Part shown: positions 12,901 to 19,205 of the stretch, one piece after another
How the letters are laid out: every line of letters begins with the position of its first letter
How positions within the stretch are numbered: the first letter of the stretch is position 1
Assembly (NCBI GenBank): GCA_905221605.1
Contig: CAJNDS010000580.1
Coordinates: 810,276 to 874,275, forward strand
DNA length: 64,000 nucleotides
Direction of reading: 5' to 3'
Source: Symbiodinium natans
Lineage: Eukaryota; Sar; Dinophyceae; Suessiales; Symbiodiniaceae
The notes under the pieces: model-generated
Databases searched by the model: none
Told to the model about the DNA's origin: nothing
What the model saw: the letters and a program-made list of their open reading frames with translations, nothing else
Translations under genes and position numbers: made by a program

Positions 12901-15022
12901 CCACCTCTACGAGAGTTTCTACGCTGGCTGCATTCCCGTTATTCTCAGCCTCATGGCGCATAGGCCCCCGTTCCCGAAGCCCTAAGCCCTAAGCCTAAAC
13001 CCTAAACCCTCAACTCTGAACCCTAAACCCTAAACCCTAAACCCTAAACCCTAAACCCTAAACCCTGAACCCTGAACCCTGAACCCTGAACCCTGAACCC
13101 TGAACCCTGAACCCTGAACCCTAAACCCTAAACCCTAAACCCTAAACCCTGCATGCGGTATTGATGTGGCTCGTTTTGAGGGATTGGGTGCACCTTGGGT
13201 CTCCTGACCCCGGTTGTTTTTTCAATGCTTGTGGTGCTTTTGTTTCGATAGGGTTAGGGGTTAGGGTTTAGGGTTTAGGGTTTGGGGTTTGGGGTTTGGG
13301 GTTTAGGGCTTAGGGTTTATTGCTTAGGGTAGGTACCAGGGCCTCGGGCCACAGAATTCGGCCTTGGGCTCTGTATCGGCTTTCTGTTTTCGGGGTTTAG
13401 GGCTTAGGGTTTAGGGTTTAGGGTTTTAGGGTTTAGGGTTTAGGGTTTAGGTGTTAGGGTTCGACCCCAAGCCCAGAACCTCATGGGATCAGCACTGGCA
13501 GAGTTCGGAACCTTCCCCGGATGAATGTTCAACCCTAGGTGGTCTAGGGTTTCCTCTAAGCCCTCATCGACTAAATGCTTAAGAACCACCCCAGGAATAA
13601 AAAGGTCCTTCCTTATAAGGGCCATATAGAGGTTATTAGTCTTCATTCTTGTTTGGCAAATAGTAGATGAGGAGAAATAAATCCCTAATCCCCCATGGCC
13701 CCTACTTGGAGGCTTATAACCACCCAATTACTCGCGTAGTTAGAACCCACTTATATGCCCTTTAAGTCCCCCAATAGGGTTATAATTGGGTTATAAGTAC
13801 AGTTATCCCCAAACCCTAAACCCTAAACCCCAAACCCCAAACCCCAAACCCTAAACCCTAAACCCTAAACCCTTCGGGTTGGGCTACAAAGTACCACGAA
13901 CCTCCAAGTAAGCCTTCGAGGTGATGAGTACGAGGTGGCCTTTGCCGACGAGCTGCCATGGGCCACGCGCCGGCGTCAAGCGGGGATGCTAAACCCTAGA
14001 CAAGTCTGGGGTTCAAGGGGGACATAGGGTTCATAGGGTTCATGGGGTTTATAGGACGTCGGGTTTAAAGGGTTTATAGGTTTGGTAGGGTTTTTATGTT
14101 TCTTTTGGATTTGAAGGGTTTAGAGGGTTGAGAGGGCTTCTAGGGCTTATAGGCTTTGTAGGCTGTTTTTAGGGTTTGCATGAGTTTATAGGGTTTATAC
14201 GATTGATAGGGTTTGTAGGGTTTACGTGGTTTGTAGGGTTTTGAAGGGTTTAAAGGGGTTTTAGGGTTTAGAGGGTTTATAGAGCTTTTTAGGATTTATA
14301 GGCTTCGGGTCACGCACCCCCCCCCCCCTTGCCTCTGGTTCCCCCCATAATTAAGGCTATTTCGGGATAATTTATAAGCCTAATCAATATTTTCATTTAA
14401 CAAGGAAACCTGGGAGGGGTAGAGGGGGGTAGTAGGGAAACCCATAACCCTAAACCCTAAACCCTAAACCCTAAACCCTAAACCCTAAACCCTTAGACCG
14501 CAAACCCAGGAAACCTTCTCCATCAAATGGCCAGAGAGCAAAGTATGTGACAACGAGGACGGGGCTTGGCAAACCCTTAAACCCTAAACCCCTGCCCTGC
14601 ACTCCCCAACCCTGCCAGGTTTAGGGTTTAGGGTTTAGGGTTTAGGGATGCAGAACTCAAGAGTTCAGGGCATTTGGGGTATCTAGGGCAGTGGTAGTTA
14701 AGGTCCTTGATGCCTTGACGCCAAAACCCTAGACTCTTAACCCTAAACCCCGAACCCTAAACCCTAAACCCCCAACCCCGAACCCCAAACCCTAAACCCA
14801 AAAGCCTGAGAGGACTGCAGCTCCTCCACTCTTTACAGCTTCCTTCGCCGCCTCGTTGAGATGGAGTGCCTCCCACTGCAGTGATAGGTTGAGGAGTAGC
14901 TTGAAGGTGCACAGATCTAGCAGTTAACAAATTCAGCAAGAGTTCAGCCCCCCCGCCCCCCCTGCCCTCCCCCCCCCCCCCCCCTCACTCACCCCCCCCT
15001 CACTCACCCCCCCCCCTCACTC

Positions 15023-15067
<45 letters not shown>

Positions 15068-16712
15068 CAAGGTTTGGCGGGCCCCCGCCCGCCCACCCAC
15101 CAAGCACCCCAAAACTTTACTCTAAACCCTCTGCCTCTAATCCTGAACATCCCCCAAAGATGCCTCCCCCAAATTTCGGACAGAAGTCTATGCAACGGTT
15201 TAGGTTTACGGTCGAAACGCCGACACCAGAAAGGCCACAAAGGCCTGCGACTTGCACTTTTCTGGGCTCTTCTTGAGGAACTTGAGACAAGTTACCTGAA
15301 TATAGGGCTTCAAGTTTAGGACTCAGCGGAGTTACCACAACGTGGTGACATAGGAACTAGCCGTGACCTTCACAATATGGTTCAGTTTAGCCTCAACAAG
15401 AACTCAGATGTTCACCCCTTGTTCCTGAAACCCAGTCGTGGTCAAGTAACTTTGTGTAGGGTCCAGGCTTCAGGGTTTACGTCCCTGACCTTGAATCATG
15501 ATAGGCAGAGCACAAAACTGTAGGAAGACGGCATGTCGAGCAGGGTTGGTGGATTCATTCACCCTCCGAAACCCTAACCCTAAGCCCTAAACCGTAAACC
15601 CTAAACCCTAGACCCCTAAACCCCTAAACCCCTAAACCCCTAGACCCTAAACCCCAAACTCTGAACAAGGTGGTTTAGACCTGACGTTCCTGGTAAGTGC
15701 CCAAAATCGTGATCGGTCGTGAAAGGCCGCAGAAGCTGCTCTGCTGCATCAGAGCCTACCCATCTTTGAACCCTAAAACGGTTTAGGGCTTAGGGGTTAT
15801 AGGTTTTAGGGTTTAAGTTTAGGATTCAGGGTATGCAGAGGGGAATATAGGGCACCTACCTCCTTCGTTCCCTATGAAGATCCAGTTAGTTTAGTTGTTT
15901 TTGTTTTTCTCACCTCACCGCCTCCACCAACCACAGAAGCAGCTGAGGGATTCGGATCCCCCGTGCAAGGGGTTGGTGCTTGGCCCCCAAGGCCTGTTTT
16001 AAGGCTTGTAGGGTCTATGTACCTTATCAACCCCAAACCCTTAACCCTAAAACCCTAAACCCCAACCCCAAACTCTAGCAACCACCCCCCCCCCCCCACC
16101 CCAACAAGACAAAGAGGGCCGGGACTTCGTTTCGGAACATCCTCACAGCCCTGGGCCGCAGGATAACGGCAAAAAGACACGGCATGTTAAGACGATGGCT
16201 CATGGGGTTCTAGGGGTTTAGGGTTTAGGGTTTAGGGTTTAAGGTTTAAGGTTTAGGGTTTAGGGTTAGGGGGAGTTCTGGGGGTTTTGTTTTTTTTGGC
16301 TTTGTGAGATTGTAACTTATCTAGCCATAGTTGAACTTTCTTTTTGGTTTCCTTCTGTAGCAGGAATTAGATTTCTTCATTCCTTGGTAATTGGAGAAGT
16401 AAGGCAAGAGTTGGTTTCGTGTTTAGGGTTTTGCGGGGGTCGCTTTTGGGGTGTAGGTTCTTCTTTCGAATAGAAAGGGTGCCTGACGACACTGGGGAAT
16501 CAAACCTGAGTAGTCGAGAAGCAGCGTGTGATTCTAAACCATAAGCCCTAAACCCCAAACCCCCAACCCCAAACCCTAAACCCTAAACCCCAAACCCAAA
16601 ACCCTAAACCCCACCATAACCCATGAAAGAAAGCCATGAGGCTTTGGAACATGAAGCGGGAGCTGGAGCTCCACAGCTGCTACTTCAACTGGTACAGCAC
16701 CTCATGGCTGCA
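380..16712 (+). CDS. Exostosin-family glycosyltransferase gene (multi-exon)
   Basis: At least 18 small exons read in order give the landmark series of exostosin (EXT-type, GT47-like) glycosyltransferases: DHIFLFADG, SPEAGPG, DIVIPG, LLLTFHGR, FCLVPAGLG, YESFYAGCIPVI, FADELPW and FSIKWPE. Enzymes of this family are usually type II membrane proteins of the Golgi/ER that transfer sugars from nucleotide-sugar donors; the acceptor here is unknown. The start and any signal anchor lie upstream of the window or were not recognised. Exon phases join cleanly at many junctions (for example 4196/4285, 5489/5604, 14880/16641). Donors are a mix of GT, GC and GA, as is typical of dinoflagellates. Introns of 0.1-2 kb are packed with telomere-type arrays and MITE-like elements. 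The family call is strong. The 5' part and the true 3' end are uncertain, and possible extra exons lie at 17409 and 18201. Confidence 0.8.
431..504 (+). repeat. TTTAGGG array
   Basis: About ten telomere-type units, slightly degenerate (TACAGGG, TTTGGGG), starting at the donor of the exon that ends at 432. Confidence 0.95.
505..1146. other. Intron sequence, mostly unique
   Basis: No array and no confident gene. Around 640-680 a minus-strand stretch resembles a tRNA B-box (TTCGATTCC). 961-1080 has open frames on both strands that I could not support. Confidence 0.5.
1147..1256 (-). repeat. CCCTAAA-type array with CCCCGAA variant block
   Basis: Mixed units with a homogeneous run of CCCCGAA (1201-1240) followed by CCCTAAA. 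Confidence 0.9.
1489..1525 (+). repeat. TTTAGGG array interrupted by a MITE
   Basis: Five units, then a 100-bp inverted-repeat element (1526-1625) and the remaining GGTTTACG. Confidence 0.9.
1526..1625. mobile_element. MITE family D, copy 1 (inside a telomere-type array)
   Basis: CTTACCGGCTCAAACCCAA at the left and a matching inverted end GGCTTTTGGGCCAGTAAG at the right. Flanked by a 4-bp duplication GGTT (1522-1525 and 1626-1629). Homologous to 53690-53789. No coding capacity. Confidence 0.85.
1797..1838 (+). repeat. TTTAGGG array just before the exon at 1842
   Basis: Six units ending in GGGTTCAG, so the array supplies the sequence directly before the splice acceptor. Confidence 0.92.
1842..1893 (+). 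CDS. Exostosin gene exon ending HFHRREGADRW
   Basis: Follows TTCAG at the end of a TTTAGGG array. Reads ..TSRHFHRREGADRW and stops at a GC donor (1894-1895) whose intron continues directly as GCGGGTTTAGGG. Joined in phase 0 to the next exon it gives ADRW-DHIFLF, matching the usual exostosin order (aromatic/basic stretch before the DH.F.F motif). Confidence 0.65.
1896..1961 (+). repeat. TTTAGGG array directly after the exon at 1842-1893
   Basis: Nine perfect units starting two bases after the GC donor. Confidence 0.95.
1962..3073. other. Intron with scattered telomere-type units
   Basis: Contains a G17 run (2297-2313), isolated CCCTAAA/TTTAGGG units, a poly-C run near 2372-2387, and no convincing exon. 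Confidence 0.6.
3074..3118 (+). CDS. Exostosin gene exon DHIFLFADGQGPRIW
   Basis: CAG acceptor at 3071-3073. The reading frame gives the conserved DHIFLF motif followed by a G-rich turn, typical of the exostosin domain. It ends at W before a GC donor (3119-3120), the same W|GC boundary type as the exon at 1842. Confidence 0.75.
3147..3620. repeat. Mixed short TTTAGGG and CCCTAAA arrays
   Basis: TTTAGGG units at 3147-3175, degenerate forms to 3300, then six CCCTAAA units at 3564-3606 in the opposite orientation. Confidence 0.85.
3703..3870 (-). repeat. Long CCCTAAA array
   Basis: About 20 units, broken twice by a CCCCCCTAAA form, with a CCCTAGC variant at the end. Confidence 0.95.
4021..4110 (-). 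repeat. CCCTAAA array with CACTAAA variants
   Basis: Eleven units, including two CACTAAA copies in tandem. Ends about 28 bp before the exon at 4139. Confidence 0.92.
4139..4196 (+). CDS. Exostosin gene exon DSYDLLRSEAVFISPEAGP
   Basis: Acceptor AAG at 4136-4138. Reads DSYDLLRSEAVFISPEAGP and leaves one base of a Gly codon before a GA donor (4197-4198). That phase is completed exactly by the next exon, which starts with two bases (GG). Confidence 0.7.
4198..4262 (+). repeat. TTTAGGG array after the exon at 4139
   Basis: Nine degenerate units (TGTAGGG, TTTCGGG). Further units of the same type at 4340-4408. Confidence 0.9.
4285..4322 (+). CDS. Exostosin gene exon PYGPVMTTEWKE
   Basis: CTCAG acceptor. 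Two leading bases complete the Gly codon left by the previous exon, then PYGPVMTTEWKE, ending at GAG|GTGGGG. Phase continuity on both sides supports this 38-bp exon. Confidence 0.6.
4486..4570 (-). repeat. CCCGAAA/CCCCAAA/CCCTAAA array
   Basis: A run of CCCGAAA units passes into CCCCAAA and then CCCTAAA, i.e. three locally homogenised variants side by side. Confidence 0.9.
4591..4655 (+). CDS. Exostosin gene exon ESRCPTWGEPLRRYTD..
   Basis: CACAG acceptor and open in phase 0 (ESRCPTWGEPLRRYTDTYLG). It ends either at GTAAGG (4656) or two bases earlier at a GA donor. The choice decides the frame of the next exon. Confidence 0.55.
4814..4872 (+). CDS. Exostosin gene, candidate exon before DIVIPG (frame ambiguous)
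   Basis: Coding-like segment between a CAAAG/AAAAG acceptor and a TTTAGGG array. It can be read as DVKRCLSSWKERSLLF (GA donor upstream) or as KGCEALPQQLEGALS (GT donor upstream). Both exit in phase 0 into the DIVIPG exon, so I leave the frame open. Confidence 0.4.
4873..4982 (+). repeat. TTTAGGG array, degenerate
   Basis: About 14 units with many one-base variants. Follows the candidate exon at 4814. Confidence 0.9.
5426..5489 (+). CDS. Exostosin gene exon DIVIPGHTDYARIQYMKSCG
   Basis: CTGCAG acceptor, then the exostosin hallmark DIVIPG followed by HTDYARIQYMKSCGL. GT donor at 5490-5491 (GTGCAAG). Leaves one base of the next codon. Confidence 0.8.
5604..5693 (+). CDS. Exostosin gene exon PFAMIQSYVRGKGKPF..
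   Basis: CCCAAG acceptor. The two leading bases complete the codon left by the DIVIPG exon, then PFAMIQSYVRGKGKPFHVG.. runs open for 29 codons. The donor GT (5694-5695) is the first two bases of the TTTAGGG array that opens the intron. Confidence 0.65.
5694..5768 (+). repeat. TTTAGGG array between two exons
   Basis: Fills the whole 77-bp intron between exons ending at 5693 and starting at 5771. Donor GTTTAGGG, acceptor GGGTTCCAG. Confidence 0.9.
5771..5798 (+). CDS. Exostosin gene, 28-bp microexon ASAHSVKF
   Basis: Sits after TTCCAG and before GTACCC. Entry phase fits the previous exon, and the two leftover bases (CA) plus the first base of the exon at 6924 make a Gln codon, giving HSVKFQ-LLLTFHGR. 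Short, so it rests mainly on phase agreement. Confidence 0.5.
5866..5940 (+). repeat. TTTAGGG/TTAGGGC array
   Basis: Preceded by CTGTACCAGAGTAGGG. A near-identical entry sequence (CTGTACCAGAATAGGG) precedes the array at 6628. Confidence 0.9.
5941..6042. mobile_element. Dispersed element family F, copy 1
   Basis: GGGGTTTAGGTTCACCTACAAG..AAAAAGGGCACCCTTGTTATTCCTGG, homologous to 8210-8330 and 52120-52232. SINE/MITE-like, non-coding. Confidence 0.6.
6209..6280 (+). repeat. TTTAGGG array
   Basis: Ten units. A CCCTAAA array in the opposite direction follows at 6396-6470 after about 115 bp of unique DNA that includes an open segment SYPKSPLRPKYAFII (6328-6373). Confidence 0.92.
6628..6680 (+). 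repeat. TTTAGGG array
   Basis: Eight perfect units in an otherwise degenerate intron. Confidence 0.93.
6881..6912. repeat. Poly-C tract before a splice acceptor
   Basis: 32 consecutive C, followed by GACTCCGACAG and the exon at 6924. Probable polypyrimidine tract. Confidence 0.85.
6924..6966 (+). CDS. Exostosin gene exon LLLTFHGRAPGW
   Basis: Preceded by a 32-base poly-C tract and GACAG, which looks like a polypyrimidine tract plus acceptor. Encodes LLLTFHGRAPGW, the exostosin LL.F.G motif. A GC donor (GCAAGG, 6967) gives phase 0 into the microexon at 7970. Confidence 0.75.
7016..7160 (+). repeat. TTTAGGG array (about 20 units)
   Basis: Degenerate at its left end (TTTTAGGG, TTAGGGG), perfect from 7080 to 7155. 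Confidence 0.94.
7170..7348. mobile_element. Dispersed element family H, copy 1 (fragment)
   Basis: CTATGGCCCCTTACCTTCTTCAAGGGGTTCTGAAG..: similar stretches occur at 9421-9500 and 61640-61850. No ORF. Boundaries approximate. Confidence 0.5.
7349..7424 (-). repeat. CCCTAAA array
   Basis: Eleven perfect units. Confidence 0.95.
7636..7737. mobile_element. MITE family C, copy 1
   Basis: Ends TTGTGATGTTCCC and GGGGAACATCCCAA are inverted repeats. The interior ACTAATAGTCC../..GCTGTTAGTGT is also symmetrical. Homologous to 33904-34002, 49391-49643 and 58777-58880. Confidence 0.82.
7970..7996 (+). CDS. Exostosin gene, 27-bp microexon PDDIRRQKL
   Basis: Bounded by GTAAG on the left and GTAAAC on the right. 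Nine codons in phase 0 (PDDIRRQKL), resembling the R.K.. stretch found after the HGR motif in this family. Confidence 0.5.
8097..8176 (+). CDS. Exostosin gene, coding-like segment (frame unresolved)
   Basis: GC-rich, non-repetitive, preceded by GCCAG and followed by GAGGGTTGAGG. Two frames are open (one with AHDAYEECRVRG), so it may be an exon or two exons. I cannot decide the frame. Confidence 0.3.
8210..8330. mobile_element. Dispersed element family F, copy 2 (best copy)
   Basis: CCTTATTCCCTTTTTTGG..AAAAAAAGGGCACCC..CTAGGATACTGGGCAACC. Inner complementarity (CCCTTTTTT/AAAAAAAGGG) suggests a foldback. Confidence 0.65.
8615..8965. repeat. Poly-C-containing minisatellite
   Basis: Six to seven degenerate copies of a 40-60 bp unit of the form (A)TGGCTAATAACATTGGT + C8-C23 + AGCCTCGGAGGGACCAA. 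The open frames here are products of the repeat. Confidence 0.88.
8966..9200. other. Intron DNA with a possible inverted-repeat element
   Basis: CCTAAGGTTGTACCC near 9040 and GGGTACAACCTTAAGG near 9140 are inverted copies and could be the ends of a further MITE. No exon seen. Confidence 0.4.
9200..9322 (+). mobile_element. tRNA-headed SINE-like element, copy 1
   Basis: TGGTAGCTCAGTGGT (A-box-like, 9202-9216) and GGGTCAAGATTCCC (B-box-like, 9240-9253), then a shared tail ATAACCAACCCCAAAAAAGG..GGTTGCTGGGCTAC. Related copies at 20605, 24345, 31020 and 46994. Not an intact tRNA gene. Confidence 0.65.
9323..9943. other. Intron DNA, family H fragment and unique sequence
   Basis: 9421-9500 resembles family H. 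The rest shows open frames on the minus strand but no splice-consistent exon. Confidence 0.45.
9915..10123. repeat. TTAGGGC array bounded by a 25-26 bp direct duplication
   Basis: 9915-9940 and 10099-10123 are the same sequence (TGCAACTGATGCAAATAAAG.. versus one A less). Between them lies a TTTAGGG-to-TTAGGGC array with about 17 homogeneous TTAGGGC units. Confidence 0.93.
10258..10282. repeat. (CA)n microsatellite
   Basis: About eleven CA units. Confidence 0.95.
10484..10592 (+). repeat. Mixed telomere-type units before the FCLVPAGLG exon
   Basis: Short CCCTAAA then TTTGGGG/TTTAGGG units leading directly to TTTTCAG at 10587-10593. Confidence 0.85.
10594..10663 (+). CDS. Exostosin gene exon with HFCLVPAGLG
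   Basis: TTTTCAG acceptor. Reads GFVTDYLERKGDSHFCLVPA, then GLG. The FCL.P.GLG motif is the donor-binding-region signature of exostosins and precedes GCIPVI in the next exon. The donor is non-GT (GGATTCC region), so the exact end is uncertain by one or two bases. Confidence 0.85.
10676..10745. repeat. Head-to-head TTTAGGG/CCCTAAA junction
   Basis: TTTAGGGTTCCCTAAACCC forms a palindromic switch of orientation, followed by CCCTAAA units. Confidence 0.85.
10815..11098. repeat. TTTAGGG array, unique DNA, then CCCTAAA array
   Basis: TTTAGGG at 10820-10860 and CCCTAAA at 11058-11098 flank about 190 bp with family-H-like sequence. Confidence 0.85.
11212..11322 (+). repeat. Perfect TTTAGGG array (about 16 units)
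   Basis: No variant unit in 110 bp, which suggests a young insertion or recent homogenisation. Confidence 0.96.
11323..12340. other. Intron, mostly unique
   Basis: 11332-11694 has overlapping open frames on both strands (120 and 84 codons) but no recognisable protein or splice context. CCCTAAA units at 11967-12002, then T/G-rich degenerate repeats to 12280. Confidence 0.5.
12540..12582 (-). repeat. CCCTAAA array
   Basis: Six perfect units. More degenerate units at 12752-12830. Confidence 0.93.
12882..12955 (+). CDS. Exostosin gene exon with YAGCIPVI
   Basis: TTGCAG acceptor. Reads TSPWTNHLYESFYAGCIPVI then LSLM. GCIPVI is the most conserved exostosin motif. A GC donor (GCGCATAG at 12956) gives phase 0. 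Confidence 0.88.
12998..13150 (-). repeat. CCCTAAA array with a CCCTGAA block
   Basis: Eight consecutive CCCTGAA units (about 13065-13125) embedded between CCCTAAA units. Confidence 0.95.
13252..13450 (+). repeat. TTTAGGG arrays
   Basis: Two blocks (13252-13325 and 13393-13450) with TTTGGGG and TTTTAGGG variants. Confidence 0.9.
13704..13912. mobile_element. MITE family A, copy 1, split by a CCCTAAA array
   Basis: Left end CTTGGAGGCTTATAACC..AACCCACTTATATGCCC..GTACAGTTATCCCC (13704-13809) and right end GTACCACGAACCTCCAAGTA (13891-13910). Between them is a telomere-type array of about 64 bp (13810-13873) that uninterrupted copies lack. Confidence 0.82.
13929..13961 (+). CDS. Exostosin gene exon YEVAFADELPW
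   Basis: Short exon after GATGAG, ending at W with a GC donor (13962-13963). It matches the family stretch f.D.lPW that follows GCIPVI by about 20 residues. A split MITE copy carrying a telomere-type array ends 17 bp upstream. Confidence 0.75.
14005..14310. repeat. Degenerate TTATAGGG/TTTGTAGGG-type repeats
   Basis: A T/G-rich run of GGGTTTATAGG and GGGTTTGTAGG variants. No perfect telomere unit. Similar degenerate stretches at 12080-12250, 20230-20335 and 30600-30700. Confidence 0.7.
14446..14492 (-). repeat. CCCTAAA array before the exon at 14510
   Basis: Seven units ending 18 bp before the acceptor. Confidence 0.93.
14510..14568 (+). CDS. Exostosin gene exon ETFSIKWPESKVCDNEDGA
   Basis: CCCAG acceptor. 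ETFSIKWPES continues directly from ELPW. Ends with two bases of a codon before a GC donor (14569). The next exon supplies the third base. Confidence 0.78.
14821..14880 (+). CDS. Exostosin gene exon STLYSFLRRLVEMECLPL
   Basis: CTGCAG acceptor. One base completes a Cys codon, then STLYSFLRRLVEMECLPL. GT donor at 14881. Leftover CA is completed by G of the next exon to Gln. Confidence 0.7.
14972..15066. repeat. Poly-C / CCCTCACTCA block
   Basis: Poly-C runs separated by TCACTCA, ending in about 43 consecutive C. Likely a hotspot of assembly error. Confidence 0.9.
15067..16207. other. Intron DNA with few repeats
   Basis: 15067-15560 is mostly unique with open frames in several directions but no motif. 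15570-15660 carries CCCCTAAA units. A C15 run near 16084-16098. Confidence 0.5.
16208..16270 (+). repeat. TTTAGGG array
   Basis: Eight units with TTTAAGG variants. Confidence 0.9.
16641..16712 (+). CDS. Exostosin gene exon MKRELELHSCYFNWYS
   Basis: CATGAG acceptor. Reads LWNMKRELELHSCYFNWYST then SWL, similar to the C-terminal MKR....C.FNW region of dinoflagellate exostosin-like proteins as I recall it. GT donor at 16713-16714 (GTTGTAGG). A TAG follows four bases later if the exon is not spliced, so this could also be near the C-terminus. Confidence 0.7.
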
Positions 16713-16727
16713 GTTGTAGGGTTCAGG

Positions 16728-16820
16728 GTTTATAGGGTTCAGGGTTTAGGGTTTAGGGTTTAGGGTTTAGGGTTTAGGGTTTAGGGTTTAGGGTTTAGGG
16801 TTTAGGGTTTAGGGTTTAGG
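16728..16820 (+). repeat. TTTAGGG array after the exon at 16641
   Basis: Twelve units, nearly perfect. Confidence 0.95.
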
Positions 16821-17400
16821 GGTTGAGGTGTATAGCATTTCGCTTTATTTATACAGGGTTAGTGGATGATAGGGTTTTGCTTCTTCGGGGTGAGTGGGGT
16901 GTATTGGACAAGATTTCTTGTATTTTGGGCTTCTAATGTTTAGAAGGCGAACAGGGCTGGCAAGATCACCTCTTGCGCCCTATCTTGGGATCTTGTTTCT
17001 TGCGCTGTTTTGGCGGGCTGCTCTCTCTAAGCTTCCGGGCAAGGGCTGTTCAGCTGTGGTGCCAAAGAGCTGCGGCTTTAAGTTTTGAATCAGAGAGAAT
17101 ATCCCTGAATTGCACCTGGATTCACGTCGACATCCTGAATAGAATTCAAGGTCTTTTTCTTTATTAAGGGGTATTGGGCTCTTGCGGGAACTAGTATTCA
17201 AGCCTGAACCTTCTCCAAACCGTGAAGCCTAAACCCCAAGCCCCCGCAACCCGGCCTGAACCTCCCAACCCCCCAAAGCCTGAACCCTAAACCACCAAAC
17301 CCTAAACCCCCTACTTCTCCAAACCCTATAACCCCCCCCAAACCCTGAACCCCAAACCTAAACCCTAAACCCCAAACCTCCGCCCTAAGTCCTAAGTTGT
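16821..17400. other. Unique DNA, possible 3' UTR or intron
   Basis: Less repetitive than the surroundings, with open frames on both strands but no convincing exon. CCCTAAA-like units resume at 17225-17395. Confidence 0.4.
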
Positions 17401-17408
17401 CGGCCCAG

Positions 17409-17450
17409 GCACGGACGAGCGCTGCAGACTTTCGGGCTCAACTGGCCAGG
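17409..17450 (+). CDS. Candidate exon HGRALQTFGLNWP
   Basis: CCCAG acceptor and GT donor (17451). Entry phase agrees with the exon ending at 16712. No recognisable domain. It may be the next exostosin exon. Confidence 0.35.
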
Positions 17451-17573
17451 GTATTATTGTGCTAAAAGGGGTTTAGGGTTTAGGGTTTAGGGTCTAGGGT
17501 TTATAGAATTGAGCGAACGTTTTTTAGAGCCTATTATTATCTTTTGGCGGGGTTGGGCTGGGGAGTGGGGGTT

Positions 17574-17950
17574 GGGGGGGGGGGGGGGGGGTCTTCAATC
17601 ATACTGTCATTTTTTCGCAAATCAAAGAAATCAATGTTTGTTGATGGAAAATGATTATTCGATTTTTTCATTTCGAACTGCAGACCAAGTCCAAGTCCAA
17701 GTGCACCCCCCCCCCCCCCCCCCCGGAGAAAAGACAAAAATTAGGGTTCAGGGTTTCGGGTTGAGGGTTAGGGTTTAGGGTTTTAGGGTTTAGGGTTTAG
17801 GGCAAGTCCAAGTGCAACTGCAACTGCAACCCCACCCCCCCCCCCCCTTCTCAAAAGAGTTAACCAAGTTCAGTTCCAAGTGCATCTGCAACTGCAAGTG
17901 CAACCCCAACCCTCCCCCCCTTCACAAAAGACTCTGCAAAGTCCAGGTCC
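17574..17950. repeat. Poly-G, poly-C and CAAGTCCAAGTGCAACTGCA repeats
   Basis: G18 at 17574-17591, C19 near 17706-17724, and three partial copies of a CAAGTCCAAGTGCA..poly-C..AAAAG unit (17685, 17807, 17868). Confidence 0.8.
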
Positions 17951-18200
17951 AAGTGCAGCGTGAGGTTTTCAAATATTCTAGAACTAACGAAAAACAAAAA
18001 GATGGAATTTGTGAAATTGGATAGACATGTCTTCTAGGGCCCTTATCTAATTCGTACTCTTGGGTGTTTACGAAACTCCGCAGGCTCCGCGTGGCTGGCG
18101 GAATTGGGTTGTTTTAAGCAATTAACTTGAAAAATTCAGAATGACATGACCCAAAGTTTCTTTTCATCTTGTCTTGAGGCTTTAGGGCTTAGGGTACGAG

Positions 18201-18233
18201 GGTGGCCTTTGCCACGCTCTTAATCAGGCTGCA
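18201..18233 (+). CDS. Candidate exon VAFATLLIRL
   Basis: Short open segment after GTACGAG that matches the exit phase of the segment at 17409. It shares the stretch GTGGCCTTTGCC with the exon at 13929. Weak on its own. Confidence 0.22.
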
Positions 18234-18918
18234 GCCAGCCTGCACCCGAAAAAACCTTGCAAAGGATCTCCTAAACTCCAACCCATAAACCTTAAACCCT
18301 AAACCCTGCCATATAATAATGTCCGAGATTGATTTGAGATTCGATTGACTCAGGATTTATTTGTATGCATTGTTTAATTGCTTTGCGAGACAATTCAAGC
18401 TTGTTTGATTTCAGATATGCTCTTGCTAGCTGATTGCATGCTACAACCCTAAACCCTAAACCCGAAACCATAAACCCTGCATTCCCTGTAAGCCGTCAAC
18501 TCAGAGCCGGTCTTGCCCATGTGCCCTCAAACCCTAAACCGTGGCTGTTTTTGAAGTTCATGATCGTCATGTTTTCGGGTAGGCCTTTGGAAAATTTGGG
18601 TTTAAGAGGATCATATGACTGCATGTTGGTATGATTGTTATGATATCAGTGTATGGTGTTAAGATTGTTCTGATTCATCTGCGTTCCATGACTATGGTGT
18701 TTATTGGTGGTTATCATGATTTTGTTATTTGGAAAATGATCCCTCTGATCAGTATGCTGATTTGGACTCTCAATGTTAGCAAATTCTGAGTAGGGGGCAG
18801 GGATCAGGTTCGGATTACAAGGGCCATAGGGACACAGGATTTGTAGGGTCTATAGGCTTCTGGGGTGTGTAGGGCTTTTCGGAATCAGAGGTCGGTTCCC
18901 AAAGCCCAAAACCCCAAA

Positions 18919-19125
18919 CCCCAAACAGGGTGGGGTCTTCCAGGTCTAAACCCTAGCCCTAAACCCTAAACCCTAAACCCTAAACCCTAAACCCTAAACC
19001 CTAAACCCTAAACCCTAAACCCTAAACCCTAAACCCTAAACCCTAAACCCTAAACCCTAAACCCTAAAACCCTAAACCCTAAACCCTAAACCCTATACCC
19101 CAAACAGGGTGTGGTCTTCCAGGTC
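18919..19125. repeat. CCCTAAA array bounded by a 28-bp direct duplication
   Basis: 18919-18946 and 19098-19125 are 28-bp copies differing at one base (CCCCAAACAGGGTGGGGTC.. versus ..GTGTGGTC..). The array between them holds about 19 units. Confidence 0.94.
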
Positions 19126-19202
19126 CCTACTTCCTCATCCAGAAGCGCCTCGCACGCCTCGCAGACCAAAGGCCGCGAACGCGCCTTGACGCAGCGCTGC
19201 GG
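19123..19202 (+). CDS. Candidate exon PYFLIQKRLARLADQRPRTR
   Basis: CTTCCAG acceptor and GTGAGG donor (19203). Open for 26 codons with a basic/leucine-rich peptide (PYFLIQKRLARLADQRPRTR then LDAALR). The acceptor lies inside the right copy of a 28-bp duplication that bounds a telomere-type array. Gene identity unknown. Confidence 0.45.
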
Positions 19203-19205
19203 GTG

